Below, piece after piece: positions 50,132 to 62,397 of a DNA stretch of 64,000 bases. Position numbers and translations under genes: made by a program. How positions within the stretch are numbered: the first letter of the stretch is position 1; each line of letters begins with the position of its first letter. This DNA is from Nocardioides dokdonensis FR1436 (GTDB lineage: Bacteria; Actinomycetota; Actinomycetes; Propionibacteriales; Nocardioidaceae): contig NZ_CP015079.1 in NCBI RefSeq assembly GCF_001653335.1, positions 682,001 to 746,000 on the forward strand, written 5' to 3'. The notes under the pieces are model-generated. The model had not been told where the DNA came from. It saw only the letters and a list, made by a program, of their open reading frames with translations, and made no database searches.

Positions 50132-51801
50132 TGAGCGCGACGGTGCAGCCGAGCCCCCCGACCGCAGCGAGCCCCCTCCACCGCCAGCGCCTCACCAGGG
50201 TGGTGCAGGCCGTGGGCCGCCGACCCGCCGACGTGCCTCGCCGACCCTGGGAGAGCCTGCTCGTCTTCGTGCTCTTCACCGCGGCGTACACCTGGTTCGG
50301 CTACTGGCTCGTGGTCCAGCAGCACGTCGTGGGCTTCGAGACCCTCGACCGCCTCAACCGGGCCCTGATGATCTGGCACAACGACCCGGCGAAGCTCTCC
50401 GCGCTCGGCTTCGACTACCCGCCGCTGGCCACCCTGCTGGTCTCGCCGCTGACCATCGTCCCGGCGCTGGCCCGCTCCCTGGTGATCGTGCCGCTGGCCT
50501 CGGCCCTGTTCGCGGCCTTCACGATGGTCGTGCTCAACACGATGCTGCGCCGCGCCGGCGTGGTCGCCGCGCTGCGCGTCCCCGTGCTCGTCGCCCTGGG
50601 CGCCAACCCGCTGCTGGCCCTGTACGCCGCCGGCGGAGCCCGCCACATCATCTGGCTGTGCTTCGTGGTGACCGCGCTGGGGGCCCTGTTCGCCTGGTAC
50701 GTCACCGCCGACGTCCGCTTCGTGATGATCGCGGGGCTCGCCTACTCGGTGGCCGCCCTCGCCGGGTACAGCAGCCTGCTGTGGTTCCTGGTCAGCGCCG
50801 TCCTCGTCGGGGCGGTCCTGGCCCGGATGGGGGCCGACGGCACCGAGGTCGAGGGCACCACGATCGGCTTCGCCGCCCCCACGGTCTACGTCATCGCCCT
50901 CTGGACGGTCTTCAACCTGGTGCTCCTGGGCAACCCGATCTCGTGGATCACCTCGGCCAGCGACGCCTCGACCGCGCTCACCGAGACCTTCACGTTCGTG
51001 GAGCTGGCCCGCCGGACCGGCGAGCTGGTGCTCTTCGGGGCCCCGATCGCGATCGTGGTGCTGCCCGCCCTGCTCTTCGCCGGGCTGGCACGGGCGAACA
51101 CCTTCGCGCTGTGGCTGGGCGTGCTGCTGGCGGTGGCGGTCCTCTCCCCGGGCTTCGCAGTCGTGCTGGGCCTCTCGGACTCGCCGATGGCGATGCGCAA
51201 CGCGCTGCCCGTCCTGCTGCTGGCCACGGTGGGCGCGATCTGGCTGGCCCGCTCGTCGGGCAGCAGCGCGACCCTGGTCAGCGCCCTGCTCGTCGTCGGT
51301 CTGCTGCTCAGCGTCCCGTGGACGTTCCAGGCCATGAAGACCTACCGCTACCAGAGCCTCGAGTCCACGTTCGCGGCCGCGCTGTCGACGGGCCAGAGCC
51401 AGGAGGGCGCCCGCACGCTGGACGACCAGGTCGTCGGTGTGGTCGACGAGCAGGCCATGGCCGCCTTCCTGCGCGACAACGTCGAGCGGCCCGGCTCGAT
51501 CCTCACCGACAACGCCCAGACCTACGCCGTGATGCTCTTCACCGGACAGCCCGACCTGTTCTTCGACCGGGTCGACGAGTCCGACGGACCCTGGCAGGAG
51601 GCGGCGGCCGACCCGGTCGAGCACGTCGACTACCTGCTGCTCTCCACGGGCGGCGGCGACCTGCTCTCGGAGCGCTATCCCGAGGCCGCCCGCGGCGAGG
51701 ACCCCGTGCTCAACGCCGTCTACCGCACCGAGCGCTACACGCTGGTGTCCGTCCCGCCCGGCTTCCGCCCCGCGGCTCCCGCCGACACGGAGGCTCCCTG
51801 A
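50131..51801 (+). CDS. Polytopic GT-C-like membrane protein
   Basis: A 556-residue protein overlapping the synthase stop by one base (TGATG). Around ten membrane helices cover about residues 42-420. ALMIWHNDPAKLSALGFDYPP with the YPPLATLL segment is reminiscent of polyprenol-phosphate-dependent GT-C mannosyltransferases. A C-terminal soluble part of about 130 residues (SILTDNAQTYAVMLFTGQPD) resembles the outer domain of such enzymes. No clear catalytic acid pair was seen in the first loop. It may add side residues or help export. The assignment rests on topology. Confidence 0.6.
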   Translation: MSATVQPSPPTAASPLHRQRLTRVVQAVGRRPADVPRRPWESLLVFVLFTAAYTWFGYWLVVQQHVVGFETLDRLNRALMIWHNDPAKLSALGFDYPPLATLLVSPLTIVPALARSLVIVPLASALFAAFTMVVLNTMLRRAGVVAALRVPVLVALGANPLLALYAAGGARHIIWLCFVVTALGALFAWYVTADVRFVMIAGLAYSVAALAGYSSLLWFLVSAVLVGAVLARMGADGTEVEGTTIGFAAPTVYVIALWTVFNLVLLGNPISWITSASDASTALTETFTFVELARRTGELVLFGAPIAIVVLPALLFAGLARANTFALWLGVLLAVAVLSPGFAVVLGLSDSPMAMRNALPVLLLATVGAIWLARSSGSSATLVSALLVVGLLLSVPWTFQAMKTYRYQSLESTFAAALSTGQSQEGARTLDDQVVGVVDEQAMAAFLRDNVERPGSILTDNAQTYAVMLFTGQPDLFFDRVDESDGPWQEAAADPVEHVDYLLLSTGGGDLLSERYPEAARGEDPVLNAVYRTERYTLVSVPPGFRPAAPADTEAP

Positions 51802-52268
51802 TGCACCCCGCGATGAACCACGGGCGGACCCGCACCGCGGTCGCACCGCCACCGTCCCTGGACGACATCCTCGGCGCCGCCGACAGCGCCCGCATCGGCC
51901 GCGTCGACTTCACCCACCCCCTGGCGTCGGACGTCCCTCCCGCGCCGGAGCCCGCCCCCGACCCCGACCCGGAGCCGGAGCCGGAGCCGGAGCCGGGCCC
52001 CGAGCCCGAGCCCGACCTCGCCCCCGGCCCCGAGCTGGAACAGGTCACCGCGCGTGTCCGTGCGGACCGGGACGCCGCACTGGCCCACCTGGCCGCGGTC
52101 GAGGAGGAGGTGGCTCGGCGCTGCGAGCTCATCACCGCCCAGGCCGAGCTCGACGCCGAGCGGATCCGTCTCGAGGCCCGCCGCGAGGCTCAGTCGATCC
52201 TCGCCGCCGCCGCCGTCGCGCGGCTGAGCGACGACCTCGAGCCCCCTCGCACGGGCGGGCACCGATGA
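51801..52268 (+). CDS. Pro-Glu repeat and coiled-coil protein
   Basis: A 155-residue protein without signal peptide or membrane helix. An N-terminal segment holds a short helix, SLDDILGAADSARIG. Residues 49-80 are alternating Pro and Glu/Asp, a stiff acidic rod. Residues about 80-140 form a charged helix likely to be a coiled coil (VRADRDAALAHLAAVEEEV). This suggests a cytoplasmic linker or scaffold for the membrane synthase. The ATG overlaps the previous stop by one base, and its own stop overlaps the next gene by 4 bp. Confidence 0.7.
   Translation: MHPAMNHGRTRTAVAPPPSLDDILGAADSARIGRVDFTHPLASDVPPAPEPAPDPDPEPEPEPEPGPEPEPDLAPGPELEQVTARVRADRDAALAHLAAVEEEVARRCELITAQAELDAERIRLEARREAQSILAAAAVARLSDDLEPPRTGGHR
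51969..51992 (+). repeat. CCGGAG hexamer repeat coding Pro-Glu
   Basis: Four perfect copies of CCGGAG in frame within the coiled-coil protein gene, flanked by degenerate copies. It encodes part of the acidic Pro-Glu rod. Copy number could vary by slippage and would change the rod length by two residues per unit. Confidence 0.8.
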
Positions 52269-53437
52269 GCACCGCGATCCGGCCCCGCGCGTCGGCCGCC
52301 CTCACGGCCTCCGTCCTCGTCGCGGCCCTGGCCGCGTGCGGCGGCTCCACCGACCGCGACGCGGGCCGGTCCCCCTCGGGCGACCTCGTCGTCACCGCCG
52401 GGGCGGACTCCGCGTCGACCGTGGTCGGGCCCGACGGCGCGGCCGTCGTGGCCGAGCGACGCCACTTCAGCGCCGACTCCCCGTGGAACGCCCGGGTCGA
52501 CGGTGCGCCCGTCGACCCGGCGTCCGACCGGCTGATCCGCCGGTCCCAGGTGCGCGAGGGCGTGGTCGAGGACGGGGACCGGGTGCGTGTGCAGACCGAG
52601 ACCGTCACCGACCCGCTCTACGTCAACACCGAGGCCTGGACCGTGCCCGTGGTCGCGGGCGGCGACCCGACCCCGGTCGTGTGCCGACAGGCGCAGTGCG
52701 GGGACGGCGACGACGAGATCACCCTCGACATCCCCGCCGACATCGATCCCGACCCCCGCTACGACGGCTGGTTCACGGTCTTCGACACCACCGAGTCCGT
52801 GGCCTACGACCTGTGGCGGGCCCGTCGCGAGGACGACGGCTCCATCTCGTACCACTACATGAAGCGCTGGGACCTCGACGGCCCCGGCTTCAGCGCCCCG
52901 CAGGAGGTCAGTGCCCGCGGCTCCGGCCTCCCGCTCTTCGCCGGCCTGATCCGGCCGGGCGAGCTCGAGGCAGGACTCATCGAGCACGCCCTGGCGATCA
53001 GCCTCCCCGGGCCGGCGCAGAACGTCTTCGTGTCGCCGGCGTCCTCGACCGACGGCAACGGCTCCGCCGACTCGCTGCCCGAGGGGGCCCGGATCCGGCT
53101 GCGTGCGGACGTGGTGCCCGAGCGCCCGCGCGACCCCGGGACCGGCAGGTTGATCCCGCTCACCGACCAGCAGCGCCGGATGGCCGACGCCATCGTGCTG
53201 GCGCTGCGCACCTACGGCGCCATCGTCGTCGACCGCGCCGAGGTGCCCACCCTCTACGCCCAGCGCGACGTCACGGCGGGACTCATCGACGGCAACGAGC
53301 TGCAGGGGCTGGACCTCACCGACTTCGAGGTCGTCGAGCTCGGCGACCGCTACCGCTACCCGCCCGCGCAGGGTTCGGACGGATCCGGCCTGGTCCTGGA
53401 GCAGACCTCCACGAGCGCTTCCCAGGAGCAGCAGTGA
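52265..53437 (+). CDS. Lipoprotein of unknown fold in the polysaccharide gene set
   Basis: A 390-residue predicted lipoprotein with lipobox LAAC at Cys25. The mature part has two distinct blocks: FSADSPWNARVDGAPVDPAS near its start, and SARGSGLPLFAGLIRPGEL followed by GLIEHALAISLP in the middle. The last block, AIVLALRTYGAIVVDRAEV, also looks conserved in secreted actinobacterial proteins I recall without a named function. The pattern of beta strands and the surrounding genes suggest a carbohydrate-binding or carbohydrate-cleaving jelly roll, but no catalytic motif is identified. Coupled by 4-bp overlaps on both sides. Confidence 0.7.
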   Translation: MSTAIRPRASAALTASVLVAALAACGGSTDRDAGRSPSGDLVVTAGADSASTVVGPDGAAVVAERRHFSADSPWNARVDGAPVDPASDRLIRRSQVREGVVEDGDRVRVQTETVTDPLYVNTEAWTVPVVAGGDPTPVVCRQAQCGDGDDEITLDIPADIDPDPRYDGWFTVFDTTESVAYDLWRARREDDGSISYHYMKRWDLDGPGFSAPQEVSARGSGLPLFAGLIRPGELEAGLIEHALAISLPGPAQNVFVSPASSTDGNGSADSLPEGARIRLRADVVPERPRDPGTGRLIPLTDQQRRMADAIVLALRTYGAIVVDRAEVPTLYAQRDVTAGLIDGNELQGLDLTDFEVVELGDRYRYPPAQGSDGSGLVLEQTSTSASQEQQ

Positions 53438-54876
53438 GCACCCGCCGGGCCCGCGCCCTCGCCGCCACCCTGGTGCTGGCCGCCCTCGGGACGGCCGCGT
53501 GCTCCGAGGAGCCGAGGCAGGACGCGACCGACGTGGTCGCCGACGCCCAGGCCCGCGACTACCGCGACGGTCAGGCCGAGGCGCAGCGGGTGCGTCAGGC
53601 GCAGCGCGCCCTGCCCTCCCCCACGTCGGGCGTCGTCGAGATCGATGGCATCGACGGAGCCCTCACCGCCCAGCAGCGTCTGTCCTACGTGCGCAGCGGG
53701 AGCGCCACCGACGTCCGGACCGCACACCGCGGCGAGGACGCGGCGTTCGCGTCGCTCTGCGCGGGCGAGGTCGATGTCGTCGACTCGACCCGCACGATCA
53801 GCGCCGCCGAGCTGGGAGCCTGCCACGCGGTGGGGCTGGACGTGGTCCAGCTCCAGGTCGCCTCCGACGCCGTGGTCGTGGCCATCAAGAACGAGACCGA
53901 CGTGGGGGGCGACTGCCTCAGCACCGCCCAGGTGCGCGAGGTCTACCGCGCCGGCTCCCCCGTCACCGCCTGGTCCCAGGTCGGTACCGGCTACGACGAC
54001 GTCCCCCTGGCGGTGGCCGGACCCAACCGCGAGAACAACGCGTTCCGGTTCTTCGGCCGCACCGTCCTCGACGCCCCGGACCCGTCGCTGATCAACCTGC
54101 GCTCGGACTACCGCCCCTTCGACACCGACCAGGGTTCCCGGCTCTTCGTCGTCGGGCGTGAGCGCGACGAGGACCTCGCGCTGCAGCTGCGCGACCGCTC
54201 GCGCGAGCGGGACCTGGTCAAGAGCCGGTTGGAGGAGCACTGGCAGGTCGTCAACGACGCCAAGGCCGAGGTGGAGGTCGCCCGCGCCGAGGTGGCCAAG
54301 GGCGAGCGCGACCAGCGTCCGCCGGCCCAGCAGGCCGCCGACCGCGCCCGCCTGGTGCGTGCCGAGCAGGACCTCGCGCGGAAGCGGGAGCTGATGCTCA
54401 CGCTCACCGACGAGAAGGACGGCGTGGTCGCGCGCTACGACGCCGCGGCCGCCGCCCGCGCCCGGGTGCAGCGCACCCGCGGCCACGTCGGCTACTTCCT
54501 GTTCAGCTACTACGAGCTGTTCGAGGACCAGCTGCGTCCCTTCGAGATCACCGGCACCGACGGCGAGCGCAGCTGCATCTTCCCCTCGCAGCGCACCATC
54601 ACCAGCGGCGAGTACCCGCTCTCCCGTCGGCTCCTGCTGACCACCACCACGCGGTCGATGGACCGCCCCGAGGTCGCGGACTTCCTCCTGCACTACCTCG
54701 ACGGGGCGGGCGCCGCCGCCGTCGAGGCGCAGCTCGTCGCCCTGTCGCACGGCGACATCGAGCAGCAGAAGGACTGGGTCACCGGACGCGAGGCGCCCGA
54801 CCTCGTCACCGCCGACGCGCAGGAGGCGCCCGAGCAGGCCGCACCCGCTCCGGCGTCCGGGGAGCCGGCCCGATGA
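53434..54876 (+). CDS. PstS-like lipoprotein with inserted coiled coil
   Basis: A 480-residue predicted lipoprotein (TAAC lipobox, Cys23; GTG start). Residues about 100-240 follow the phosphate-binding PstS fold: GEVDVVDSTRTISAAEL, VASDAVVVAIKNETD, VREVYRAGSPVTAWSQV. Residues about 245-345 are a highly charged, heptad-like helical insertion (SRLEEHWQVVNDAKAEVEVA). The fold then resumes with GHVGYFLFSYYEL and SGEYPLSRRLLL. No ABC transporter genes are near, so nutrient uptake is unlikely. It may sense or scaffold at the cell surface for the polysaccharide machine. The start overlaps the preceding stop (GTGA). Confidence 0.8.
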   Translation: MSTRRARALAATLVLAALGTAACSEEPRQDATDVVADAQARDYRDGQAEAQRVRQAQRALPSPTSGVVEIDGIDGALTAQQRLSYVRSGSATDVRTAHRGEDAAFASLCAGEVDVVDSTRTISAAELGACHAVGLDVVQLQVASDAVVVAIKNETDVGGDCLSTAQVREVYRAGSPVTAWSQVGTGYDDVPLAVAGPNRENNAFRFFGRTVLDAPDPSLINLRSDYRPFDTDQGSRLFVVGRERDEDLALQLRDRSRERDLVKSRLEEHWQVVNDAKAEVEVARAEVAKGERDQRPPAQQAADRARLVRAEQDLARKRELMLTLTDEKDGVVARYDAAAAARARVQRTRGHVGYFLFSYYELFEDQLRPFEITGTDGERSCIFPSQRTITSGEYPLSRRLLLTTTTRSMDRPEVADFLLHYLDGAGAAAVEAQLVALSHGDIEQQKDWVTGREAPDLVTADAQEAPEQAAPAPASGEPAR

Positions 54877-55949
54877 CCGGCCCGACGACCCGCCCGACGA
54901 CCCGTGCGACGACCGGAAGGGCCGCCGGCCTGGTGGTCACGCTCCTCGCCCTGGTGCTCACCGCGCTGGGACCGCTCCAGCCCGGCCTCTCCCCGGCAGG
55001 GGCCGAGGAACGGGTCGGGCCGCCGGTCGCCCCGCGTCGGGTCGAGGGCGCCCTGACCCGCAAGGTCGTCGTCGACTGGCACGGCACCGACGGACGCAAG
55101 GCCAGGTCCGCCCCCGTGCCGGGCATCGGCACGCTCACCCTGGTCTGCAGGCCGCGCAACACGATGGTCCGCCTCACCCCCTACGACCGGTCGGCCGAGA
55201 CCCAGCTGTGGGTGGCCAAGCACGAGGACAAGGCCGGTCCCGCCGTCGCGGTGAAGAACGTGCGGGTCTACCGCTGGGCCGGCGCGGACGACGACGGCAG
55301 GGGTGGCACCGGCCGCTCGGCCCACGAGGGGCTCAACCAGGCCACCCCGGTCGAGAACTACGCGCAGGGCTTCATGCACGGCGTGATCAGCCAGCGTCCG
55401 GGTCGCCACCGTCCCGCGGCCACGGCGCCGCGGCTCCCGTCCACCTCGCTCGAGCTGTCCTGGTACTGGAACGGCTTCGACCACCCGCGCGCCTACCGCT
55501 CGTGCCGCATCGCGGTGACCCTGGAGACGGTCGTGGACCGCTCGGTCGGGGTCGACTGGCACGGAGACGTGGACGGCACCTCCGCGCCCACGACCCAGGT
55601 GCTCCCGCTGGCGGGTCTCGGCGAGGTCGTGCTGACCTGCAGCCCCGACCTCGGTGACGGAGGTCGTCAGGAGATCATGCTGCGCACCGACGACCCCGAC
55701 TCCTCGCTCTACGTCGAGCGCATCGAGGGCGAGGGCGCCGTCGAGGACCACGTCGAGACCGACCACCTCGACCACGACCCGGTCCTCGGTGGCGTGCCCC
55801 CGGTGGCGCTTCCCGAGAACGGCATGCTGCGGCTGTGGTGGACCGCCCACGGGCGGACCCGTCGCTTCGTGCTCTCGTCGTACTACGTCGTCAACGACGC
55901 CGAGCACCCCGGGCTGAACCTCTGCGAGGTCGCGGCCGCCGACTTCTAG
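54873..55949 (+). CDS. Secreted protein with duplicated VDWHG domain
   Basis: A 358-residue protein. A signal peptide covers about residues 15-44 (cleavage near AGAEE). Two copies of a beta-rich module follow: KVVVDWHGTDGRK with GIGTLTLVCRP at about 63-98, and VGVDWHGDVDG with GLGEVVLTCSP at about 226-265. Each has one cysteine in the same place. No known family was recognised. It closes the coupled gene set and is probably a surface component that binds or organises the polymer. Confidence 0.7.
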   Translation: MTGPTTRPTTRATTGRAAGLVVTLLALVLTALGPLQPGLSPAGAEERVGPPVAPRRVEGALTRKVVVDWHGTDGRKARSAPVPGIGTLTLVCRPRNTMVRLTPYDRSAETQLWVAKHEDKAGPAVAVKNVRVYRWAGADDDGRGGTGRSAHEGLNQATPVENYAQGFMHGVISQRPGRHRPAATAPRLPSTSLELSWYWNGFDHPRAYRSCRIAVTLETVVDRSVGVDWHGDVDGTSAPTTQVLPLAGLGEVVLTCSPDLGDGGRQEIMLRTDDPDSSLYVERIEGEGAVEDHVETDHLDHDPVLGGVPPVALPENGMLRLWWTAHGRTRRFVLSSYYVVNDAEHPGLNLCEVAAADF

Positions 55950-56725
55950 GGGCGCGCCCGCGTAGGCCCCCCGGTCGGGCCCCAGGTCGGCCACTGGGCA
56001 CGGCGGGGCAGCTGGTCGAGACCGCGGGCCTCCTCGCGCGTGGGCGCCGTCCCGCCGAGGTGACGGGGGTACCACCGGGCCCGCTCCCCGGGGCGGGGGC
56101 GGTGCTCGGGCAGGTGCTGCAGGCCCTCGAGCAGCTCGGTGAGCCGGTGGCCCAGCTCGGTGGTGGCGCTCGCCGGGTCGGCAGCGCGGCCCAGCCACAG
56201 GGGCGCCCCGAAGCGCACGTCGACCGTGCGCCCTCGGGTGAGCGCCGGAGCCGGCGGCGGCTCGCTCACGTGGCGCTGCAGCGGCCAGAGCCGCTGGGTG
56301 CCCCACACGGCCACCGGCACCACCGGCAGGTCGAGCTCACGTGCCAGGGCCGCGACCCCGGGCATCAGGGCGCGCACGGTGTAGGAGTGGGAGACGCCGG
56401 CCTCCGGGAACAGGCACACGCTCTCCCCCGCCCGCAGCAGCGCCCGGGCGTGCAGGTACGCCGCGGCCGGTGCCGCGCGGTCGACCGGCACGTGCCGCAT
56501 CGCGGTCATGGCGCGGCCCACGAGGGGGGTGTGCCAGACGTCGTGGCGGGCCAGGAACCGCACGTACCGACGCCGGGCCAGGGCCGCTTGCCCCACGAAG
56601 AGGAAGTCGGGGTAGGCCACGTGGTTGCTGGCCAGCAGCACCGGGCCCCGGGTCGGCACGTGCTCCTCGCCCGACCAGCGGCTGGTGACCTGCAGCGAGC
56701 GCAGCAGCGCGCTCCCCAGGCGCAC
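55946..56725 (-). CDS. 1-acylglycerol-3-phosphate O-acyltransferase (PlsC-like)
   Basis: A 259-residue protein if it starts at the GTG at 56725. The acyltransferase motif is NHVAYPDFLF (HX4D), with RHVPVDR, VCLFPEAGVS (the FPEG-like block, here Ala for Gly) and LPVVPVAVWG following. It would acylate lysophosphatidic acid or a related acceptor in the membrane. The conserved family N-terminus may reach further upstream (TERTYRSTV), where the only start would be a CTG overlapping the upstream stop. The two genes are likely one operon. Confidence 0.85.
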   Translation of the reverse strand: MRLGSALLRSLQVTSRWSGEEHVPTRGPVLLASNHVAYPDFLFVGQAALARRRYVRFLARHDVWHTPLVGRAMTAMRHVPVDRAAPAAAYLHARALLRAGESVCLFPEAGVSHSYTVRALMPGVAALARELDLPVVPVAVWGTQRLWPLQRHVSEPPPAPALTRGRTVDVRFGAPLWLGRAADPASATTELGHRLTELLEGLQHLPEHRPRPGERARWYPRHLGGTAPTREEARGLDQLPRRAQWPTWGPTGGPTRARP

Positions 56726-56751
56726 CGTCGACCGGTAGGTCCGCTCGGTGC

Positions 56752-58023
56752 TCAGGAGAACGGGGGGCGGGCGTCGAGAGCCAGCGAGCGCCGACCGGCC
56801 CAGCGCCACACCCGGGCCGCCCGGTCGCGGTCCTCGTCGGTGACCAGGTTGCCCATCCAGCGCAGTGCCAGGGTCATCAGCCAGTCCGAGCGCATCCCGA
56901 CCGGCCCCAGCGCGGGCAGCAGCCGCGGCACGGTGACCAGGCCCGCCAGCCGGCGCGCCACCGAGAAGGACTCGCCGTAGTGCTCGCTCAGCAGGGCCGG
57001 CCACTGCGTGGCGAGGCGGTCGCGGTCGGGGTTCAGGTCGGCCATCAGCTCGGCGACCATCCGGCCGGTCTCGAGTCCGTAGTCGATGCCCTCGCCGTTG
57101 AGCGGGTTCACGCAGCCCGCGGCGTCACCGATCAGCGCCCAGTTGGGTCCGGCGACGCCCGAGACGGCTCCGCCCATCGGCAGCAGGGCCGAGGTGGGTG
57201 CGCGCAGCTCGCCGCTCAGCCCGAAGCCCTCGCGCCGCTGGTCGGCGTAGAACTGCATGAGCGGCTTGACGGCGATGTTGGCCGGGCGCTTCGCGGTGGC
57301 CAGCGTGCCGACCCCGAGGTTCACCTCGCCGGTGCCGAGCGGGAAGATCCAGCCGTAGCCGGAGAGGATCTCGCCGTCCTGGCCGCGCAGCTCGAGGTGC
57401 GAGCTGATCCACGGGTCGTCGGACTCGGTGGAGGCCACGTAGGAGCGACCGGCGACGCCGTACACGGTGTCACGGTGCCACTCGCGGCCCAGGACCTTGC
57501 CCAGCGGGGAGCGCACACCGTCGGCGACCACGAGGCGCCGGCACGCGACCTCGACCCGCTCGACGTCGTCGCGACCGCCGGGGCCGCGACGCTCCATGAC
57601 GACGGCACGGACCCGGTCGCCGTCGCGGACCACGTCGACCGCGCGCACCCCGTCGACGGCCCGGGCCCCGGCCTTGATCGCCACGGTGCGCAGGTGGTCG
57701 TCCAGCTCGGTGCGGGCCACGGCGCTGCCCCACGAGGGCAGCGAGCCGCCGGGCCAGGGCAGCAGCAGCGTCTGGCCGAAGCCGTGGGCGCGCAGCCCCT
57801 GGTTGACGGTGTGGGTGCGCAGCCAGTCCTCGAGCCCGAGGAGCGACAGCTCGTGGACGGCGCGGGGGGTGAGCCCGTCACCGCAGGTCTTGTCGCGCGG
57901 GAAGGTCGCCGCGTCGGTCAGCAGGACGTCGAGCCCGGCCCGCGCGGCCCAGGCGGCCGCGGCCGACCCGGCGGGACCGGCACCGACGACGAGGACGTCG
58001 GTCTGGGTCGGGAGGCTGCTCAC
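56752..58023 (-). CDS. Geranylgeranyl reductase-family flavoprotein, MenJ-like
   Basis: A 423-residue FAD protein from a GTG start. The dinucleotide fold is DVLVVGAGPAGSAAAAWAA. FPRDKTCGDGLTPRAVHEL and the late LIGDAAGCVNPLNGEGIDYG are typical of the geranylgeranyl reductase family. It is close in pattern to mycobacterial MenJ, which saturates one isoprene unit of menaquinone. Nocardioides makes partly saturated menaquinone, so this role fits. A polyprenyl or archaeal-type lipid substrate is the alternative. An acyltransferase gene follows. Confidence 0.88.
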   Translation of the reverse strand: MSSLPTQTDVLVVGAGPAGSAAAAWAARAGLDVLLTDAATFPRDKTCGDGLTPRAVHELSLLGLEDWLRTHTVNQGLRAHGFGQTLLLPWPGGSLPSWGSAVARTELDDHLRTVAIKAGARAVDGVRAVDVVRDGDRVRAVVMERRGPGGRDDVERVEVACRRLVVADGVRSPLGKVLGREWHRDTVYGVAGRSYVASTESDDPWISSHLELRGQDGEILSGYGWIFPLGTGEVNLGVGTLATAKRPANIAVKPLMQFYADQRREGFGLSGELRAPTSALLPMGGAVSGVAGPNWALIGDAAGCVNPLNGEGIDYGLETGRMVAELMADLNPDRDRLATQWPALLSEHYGESFSVARRLAGLVTVPRLLPALGPVGMRSDWLMTLALRWMGNLVTDEDRDRAARVWRWAGRRSLALDARPPFS

Positions 58024-58071
58024 CCCGCGATTCTCTCAGGACGCTGGTGAGCGGCCCAACTCAGCGCCGCC

Positions 58072-58281
58072 TCAGGTGTCCTGCTCCTCCAGCGGCGGGT
58101 ACGGCGCCGGGGTCGCCCCGTAGTCGTCACGGTCCTCGAACATCCCGTGCTCGGGGTCGAAGTCGCGACCGGTGTTGTCGATCTCGGCACCGTCGGGCCG
58201 GTTCTCGTCGGCCAGGCGGCGCTCGCGCTCCTCCTCGATCTCGGCCTCGCTGGGCTCGTGCGCTGCCTGCTGCTCGTCCAC
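58072..58281 (-). CDS. Small acidic hypothetical protein
   Basis: A 69-residue protein from the GTG at 58281 with GGGAGGA upstream. It is hydrophilic and strongly acidic, with a charged helix EAEIEEERERRLADENR and a tail rich in Asp, Glu and Pro. No membrane segment or known motif was seen. It lies 145 bp downstream of rpoC beyond a strong hairpin. The clear ribosome site and composition support a real gene. The function is unknown. Confidence 0.65.
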   Translation of the reverse strand: MDEQQAAHEPSEAEIEEERERRLADENRPDGAEIDNTGRDFDPEHGMFEDRDDYGATPAPYPPLEEQDT

Positions 58282-58368
58282 GGTTCCTCCCGAGTGTCGG
58301 ACCTGCCCAGACCACCATGCGCCGGTGGCGCCGGTCACACCCGCGCGGGCGAGGAGGTCCCGGGGACG

Positions 58369-58405
58369 CCGCAGGGCCCCACCCGGATCGGGTGGGGCCC
58401 TGCGG
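58369..58405 (-). terminator. Hairpin terminator after rpoC
   Basis: A perfect 16-bp stem (58369-58384 with 58390-58405) and a five-base loop, starting 21 bp after the rpoC stop. No U tract follows, but the stem is one of the most stable in the window. It closes the rpoBC transcript. Confidence 0.75.
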
Positions 58406-58426
58406 TCGTGGTGCGGGAGCCGAGGA

Positions 58427-62308
<3,882 letters not shown>

Positions 62309-62397
62309 CTTGGCTGCAACCCTTCATTGGTTCTTGGAAAGTCAGACGTGGGGGGCGGGAGCAGCGGCCGGCGCGACATGCGCGCCGACCGCCGTGC

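Noticed and set aside
62309..62397. rpoB-rpoC spacer as a possible regulatory RNA
   Set aside because: No stable hairpin or conserved motif was seen; it looks like an ordinary operon spacer.
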